Source of the DNA: CAVQCT01 sp964520865
Lineage (GTDB): Bacteria > Zixibacteria > MSB-5A5 > GN15 > FEB-12
Length of the DNA: 9,737 bases
Direction of reading: 5' to 3'
NCBI GenBank assembly: GCA_964520865.1
Contig: CAZFOY010000080.1
Span: 1-9,737 of the forward strand
Made by a program: the position numbers and the translations under genes. This document shows positions 7,061 through 9,737 of the stretch, piece by piece. Each line of letters starts with the position of its first letter. Positions within the stretch are counted from its first letter, which is position 1. The notes beneath the pieces are model-generated. The model saw nothing but the letters and a program-made list of their open reading frames with translations. It was not told the origin of the DNA and did no database searches.

Positions 7061-7080
7061 CTAACCTGTTAGAACCTAAC
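7061..7080. promoter_or_regulatory. Operator-like inverted/direct repeats by the -35 box
   Basis: CTAAC (7061-7065), its inverse GTTAG (7068-7072) and CTAAC again (7076-7080) are packed into 20 bp ending 8 bp before the -35 hexamer of the acetolactate synthase promoter. This position suits a regulator-binding site. No regulator gene is in the window. Confidence 0.3.
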
Positions 7081-7088
7081 TAAATGGT

Positions 7089-7117
7089 TTGAATCGGGCG
7101 GCCCTATGGGGTATACT
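7089..7117 (+). promoter_or_regulatory. Sigma70-type promoter of the acetolactate synthase operon
   Basis: TTGAAT (7089-7094) and TATACT (7112-7117) have the ideal 17-nt spacer. Transcription would begin near 7124, giving a leader of about 27 nt with GGGAG (7139-7143) 7 nt before the ATG at 7151. The short leader leaves no room for attenuation or a riboswitch. Confidence 0.7.
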
Positions 7118-7150
7118 GAGCCGATCCAAACTCAAGACGGGAGACAGTAG

Positions 7151-8800
7151 ATGCCAACCGCCTCCGAAGTATTTGTCAAAGCCCTTGAAAACGAACAGGT
7201 CGAGTATATCTTCGGCGTCCCGGGCGAAGAGAATATAGATTTTCTCGAGGCCCTGCGGACCTCGAAAATCAAATTCATCCTCACCAGACACGAGCAGGGG
7301 GCCGGGTTTATGGCCGATGTCTACGGTAGGTTGACCGGCAAAGCCGGGGTGTGTCTGTCGACGATAGGGCCAGGTGCGACGAACCTTCTTACCCCGATCG
7401 CCGACGCCAACCTTGATCATGCCCCCCTTGTGGCAATTACAGGTCAGGCGGATACTCTGCGAATGCACAAAGAATCGCATCAGCATATTGATATCGTATC
7501 CATGTTCAAGCCGGTAACGAAATGGAATACCCAGATAGGTCGTGCGGACATTGTGGCTGAGGCGGTACGTAAGGCGTTCAAGCTGGCCGAAGCAGAGAAG
7601 CCGGGGGCGACCCATCTTGAATTCCCCGAAAATGTCGCCCACGAAGAATGTCTGAAACCTGAATATTTCGAAGTGCGCAAGATGCGCCGTCCGGCGGCCG
7701 ACTACAAGGCGATTGACATGGCGGTGCAACTAATTCGGGATGCGAAGAAGCCGTTGGTGCTGGCCGGCAATGGAGCTATCCGTAAGCGGGCCACGAAGCA
7801 GCTTCGCCTCTTTCTCGACAAAACCGGTATGGCGGTCTGCAATACTTTCATGGGTAAAGGAGCGGCCGGAAGGAATTACGAATACAACCTTTACACGATC
7901 GGATTGCAGGCACGCGATCATGTTACCTGTGCGTTCGAGGAGTCAGATTTGATAATCGCAATCGGATATGATATCGCCGAGTACGCCCCTCACTTCTGGA
8001 ACCCCGAGGGTGACAAGCAGATTGTTCATATCGATTTCGAACCGGCCGAAGTCGACTACTGGTATGATCCGAGCGTTGAGATTGTCGGTGATATTGCCGG
8101 AACCCTTTGGGAGCTGAATGAACGGCTCGATGACCAGTTTACCAGGGGGTCAGGAGAGTTTGCGCTTAAACACCGCAAACTGATTCTTGCCGAAATGCAC
8201 GAACACGACAACAGCATTCACTTTCCTATCAAGCCGCAGAAGGTGCTGTATGACATTCGACAAGTGCTGAACGATCAAGACATTCTGATCAGCGATGTCG
8301 GTGCGCACAAAATGTGGATCGCCCGTATGTATATGGTGCACCAGCCGAATACCTGCCTGATTTCCAACGGCTTCGCCTCGATGGGGATTGCGCTTCCCGG
8401 GGGGATTGCGGCCAAACTTGTGTACCCCGAGCGAAACGTAATTACCATATCGGGAGACGGTGGTTTCCTGATGAACGTTCAGGAACTGGAGACGGCCGTT
8501 CGACTGGGTACACCGACTGTCAATATGATATGGAGCGACGGTACCTTCGGGCTGATCGAATGGAAGCAGATGAACAAGTTCGGTCATCCGTTCGCCACCC
8601 GGTTCGGCAATCCGGACTGGGTCAAACTGGCTGAGTCGTACGGTGCGGTCGGTATTAGAGTACAGAAGGATGACAGCCTGCAGGAAGTTCTCCGGCAGGC
8701 ACTCAAAAGCGACAAGCCGGTCGTTATCGATTGTCCCGTCGACTACAGCGAAAACATCGAATTAACAAAAAGACTCGGACAGCTGGTCTGTCCCATATAG
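7151..8800 (+). CDS. alsS: Acetolactate synthase large subunit, catabolic (AlsS-like) type, ThDP-dependent
   Basis: This 549-residue enzyme has the usual length of the family, in which two pyruvates are joined to 2-acetolactate with release of CO2 in the cytoplasm. The N-terminal pyrimidine-binding domain has FGVPGEEN and RHEQGAGFMADVYGRLTGK, with the conserved catalytic glutamate E48. It also has STIGPGATNLLTPIADAN. The central domain has IGYDIAEYAPHFWN (271-284), which resembles the IGYDPIEYDPKFWN block of Bacillus AlsS. The FAD-binding RFDDR motif of biosynthetic IlvB-type enzymes is not seen, so the FAD-independent catabolic type is favoured. The C-terminal diphosphate-binding domain has GDG (435-437) and, 26 residues on, SDGTFGL, where Asp replaces the more common Asn. 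The protein ends with CPVDYSENIEL, also like the catabolic group. There is no adjacent ilvN regulatory subunit or alsD decarboxylase. The aldehyde dehydrogenase gene follows after 33 nt, probably in one operon. Related ThDP enzymes remain possible. Confidence 0.85.
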   Translation: MPTASEVFVKALENEQVEYIFGVPGEENIDFLEALRTSKIKFILTRHEQGAGFMADVYGRLTGKAGVCLSTIGPGATNLLTPIADANLDHAPLVAITGQADTLRMHKESHQHIDIVSMFKPVTKWNTQIGRADIVAEAVRKAFKLAEAEKPGATHLEFPENVAHEECLKPEYFEVRKMRRPAADYKAIDMAVQLIRDAKKPLVLAGNGAIRKRATKQLRLFLDKTGMAVCNTFMGKGAAGRNYEYNLYTIGLQARDHVTCAFEESDLIIAIGYDIAEYAPHFWNPEGDKQIVHIDFEPAEVDYWYDPSVEIVGDIAGTLWELNERLDDQFTRGSGEFALKHRKLILAEMHEHDNSIHFPIKPQKVLYDIRQVLNDQDILISDVGAHKMWIARMYMVHQPNTCLISNGFASMGIALPGGIAAKLVYPERNVITISGDGGFLMNVQELETAVRLGTPTVNMIWSDGTFGLIEWKQMNKFGHPFATRFGNPDWVKLAESYGAVGIRVQKDDSLQEVLRQALKSDKPVVIDCPVDYSENIELTKRLGQLVCPI

Positions 8801-8833
8801 ATGAAGAAACAGTTTCTCTGATGGGAGTATAGT

Positions 8834-9737
8834 ATGGCTAAGAATTATAAAATGTATCTGGGGGGTAAGTGGGTCGATCGGAAAGACAAGATCAACGTCG
8901 TCAATCCGTACGACTCCGTGACGATCGGCCGGGTAGCCGCCGCTTCGAAAGAGGATTTCACCAAAGCAATTGATATCGCCGACAAGACCTTCAGTGTGAC
9001 GCGTGAACTCCCTTCGTACAAACGCGAAGAAACATGCAAAGCAATTGCCGCTGGACTGGAAAAGAATGTGGAGCGATTTTCCCGCATGATGAGCCTTGAA
9101 CTGGGCAAAGCCTATAAAGATTCGAGGGGAGAGGTGCTTCGTGCAATCGGTGTGTTCAGAGCGGCCGCCGAGGAAGCCAAGAGGATCGGAGGAGAGATTC
9201 TGGATATGGACTGGAATGCCGGTGCCGAAGGCCGGATGGGTCTGGTCCGCCGATTCCCTCTGGGGGTACTGGCCGGGATCTCGCCGTTCAATTTCCCGCT
9301 TAACCTCGTCGCGCACAAGATCGCCCCGGCGATTGCTTCGGGAAATACCATAGTTCTCAAGCCGGCGTCCAAGACGCCGATCATGGCCCTGATGCTGGCC
9401 GAGCTGATCGACAAGACGGATCATCCGAAAGGCGCGGTGTCCATTCTGCCCGGTTCATCGAAAGCCTCGTCCCCGCTGCTCGAAGACCCGCGGGTGAAAC
9501 TGATTACTTTCACCGGTTCATCGGAAGTAGGTTGGTGGATCAAAGCGAACAGCGGCAAGAAACGTGTCGTGCTCGAACTGGGCGGCAACGCCGGAGTGGC
9601 GGTTGCCGATGATGCCGACCTTGAATATGCCACCGGTCGACTCATCTACGGCGGATTCGCGTCGGCAGGTCAGTCGTGCATTTCGGTGCAGCGTATCTTT
9701 GTTCATGAGAAAGTCTACGACAAATTCCTTACCCTGT
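8834..9737 (+). CDS. NAD(P)-dependent aldehyde dehydrogenase (3' end outside window)
   Basis: The gene starts at ATG 8834, with GGGAG (8823-8827) 6 nt upstream, and remains open to the last base. The 301 visible codons cover the cofactor domain and the catalytic cysteine of a protein that is normally about 470-490 residues. It oxidises an aldehyde to an acid (or acyl derivative) in the cytoplasm. The conserved residues are all present: SPFNFPLN with N153, KPASKTP, FTGSSEVG, LELGGN with general-base E248, and GQSCISVQR with nucleophile C282. The SxQR after the cysteine and the overall phrasing resemble the lactaldehyde dehydrogenase/ALDH21 branch and related glyceraldehyde-3-phosphate or phosphonoacetaldehyde dehydrogenases. 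Substrate cannot be decided from the visible part. It lies 33 nt after the acetolactate synthase gene and no promoter is visible between them, so co-transcription is likely. Confidence 0.92.
   Translation, partial: MAKNYKMYLGGKWVDRKDKINVVNPYDSVTIGRVAAASKEDFTKAIDIADKTFSVTRELPSYKREETCKAIAAGLEKNVERFSRMMSLELGKAYKDSRGEVLRAIGVFRAAAEEAKRIGGEILDMDWNAGAEGRMGLVRRFPLGVLAGISPFNFPLNLVAHKIAPAIASGNTIVLKPASKTPIMALMLAELIDKTDHPKGAVSILPGSSKASSPLLEDPRVKLITFTGSSEVGWWIKANSGKKRVVLELGGNAGVAVADDADLEYATGRLIYGGFASAGQSCISVQRIFVHEKVYDKFLTL

Larger units (their letters stand above)
6807..7150. other. Divergent intergenic region, 344 nt
   Basis: No convincing gene lies here. It holds the promoter candidates for both flanking operons, a possible stem-loop at 6943-7002 and short inverted repeats at 7061-7080. 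Open frames of 61-75 codons crossing it have poor starts and no recognisable protein character. I looked for tRNA and common riboswitch signatures on both strands and found none that hold up. Confidence 0.6.

Noticed and set aside
6822..7083. Small open frames in the divergent intergenic region (minus 6822-7049; plus 6898-7083)
   Set aside because: They have poor starts (the plus frame begins at TTG), no ribosome site, atypical composition, and overlap the promoter regions.
7076..7729. Minus-strand open frame of 217 codons, and 8762-9424 minus (220 codons)
   Set aside because: Both are antisense to the acetolactate synthase and aldehyde dehydrogenase genes, which have conserved catalytic motifs.
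1..9737. CRISPR arrays, transposases, integrase, att sites, rRNA
   Set aside because: No regularly spaced repeats, no mobile-element proteins and no rRNA-like sequence were seen.

Overview
The window looks like chromosomal DNA of a Gram-negative bacterium with moderately GC-rich codon use. Evidence for an outer membrane is a secreted protein whose N-terminal half reads like a FadL/PorV-type beta-barrel. Minor pilins of the type IV pilus/pseudopilin kind also point to a diderm. The style of the genes (DUF4097-like protein, barrel-SppA fusion, PilW-like and PilX-like cluster, catabolic-type acetolactate synthase beside an aldehyde dehydrogenase) would fit an uncultured FCB-type lineage such as Candidatus Zixibacteria. 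That placement is an impression from gene style, not a demonstrated one.

Layout. (1) Positions 1-2803, plus strand: the 3' end of a DUF4097-like beta-strand repeat protein overlaps by 14 nt an 806-residue protein with a signal peptide, a beta-barrel-like N-terminal half and a complete SppA (67K type) peptidase with both catalytic residues. (2) Positions 2830-2862: a strong bidirectional terminator separates the convergent transcription units. (3) Positions 2882-6806, minus strand: a minor-pilin operon read right to left as PilV-like, PilW-like copy B, a 196-nt spacer with hairpins and a possible 36-codon ORF, PilW-like copy A, and a large PilX-like protein. The two PilW-like genes are tandem duplicates with conserved ends and a diverged centre. 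(4) Positions 6807-7150: a divergent intergenic region with a good sigma70-type promoter for the rightward genes, a weaker one for the pilin operon, a run of short inverted repeats next to the rightward -35 box, and a possible 60-nt stem-loop. (5) Positions 7151-9737, plus strand: an acetolactate synthase of the catabolic (AlsS-like) type followed 33 nt later by an aldehyde dehydrogenase that runs off the window.

How they work together. The pilin genes probably supply the priming or tip subcomplex of a type IV pilus or type II secretion-like filament, whose motor, major pilin and prepilin peptidase must be elsewhere. The acetolactate synthase and aldehyde dehydrogenase are probably co-transcribed and act in central carbon or fermentative metabolism, but their joint pathway cannot be read from the window. 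The SppA fusion would place a serine-lysine peptidase at the outer membrane rather than the inner membrane. I see no CRISPR array, phage, transposase, rRNA or tRNA gene. No clearly new multi-gene system is present. The best leads are the barrel-SppA fusion, the duplicated PilW pair, and the hairpin spacer between them.
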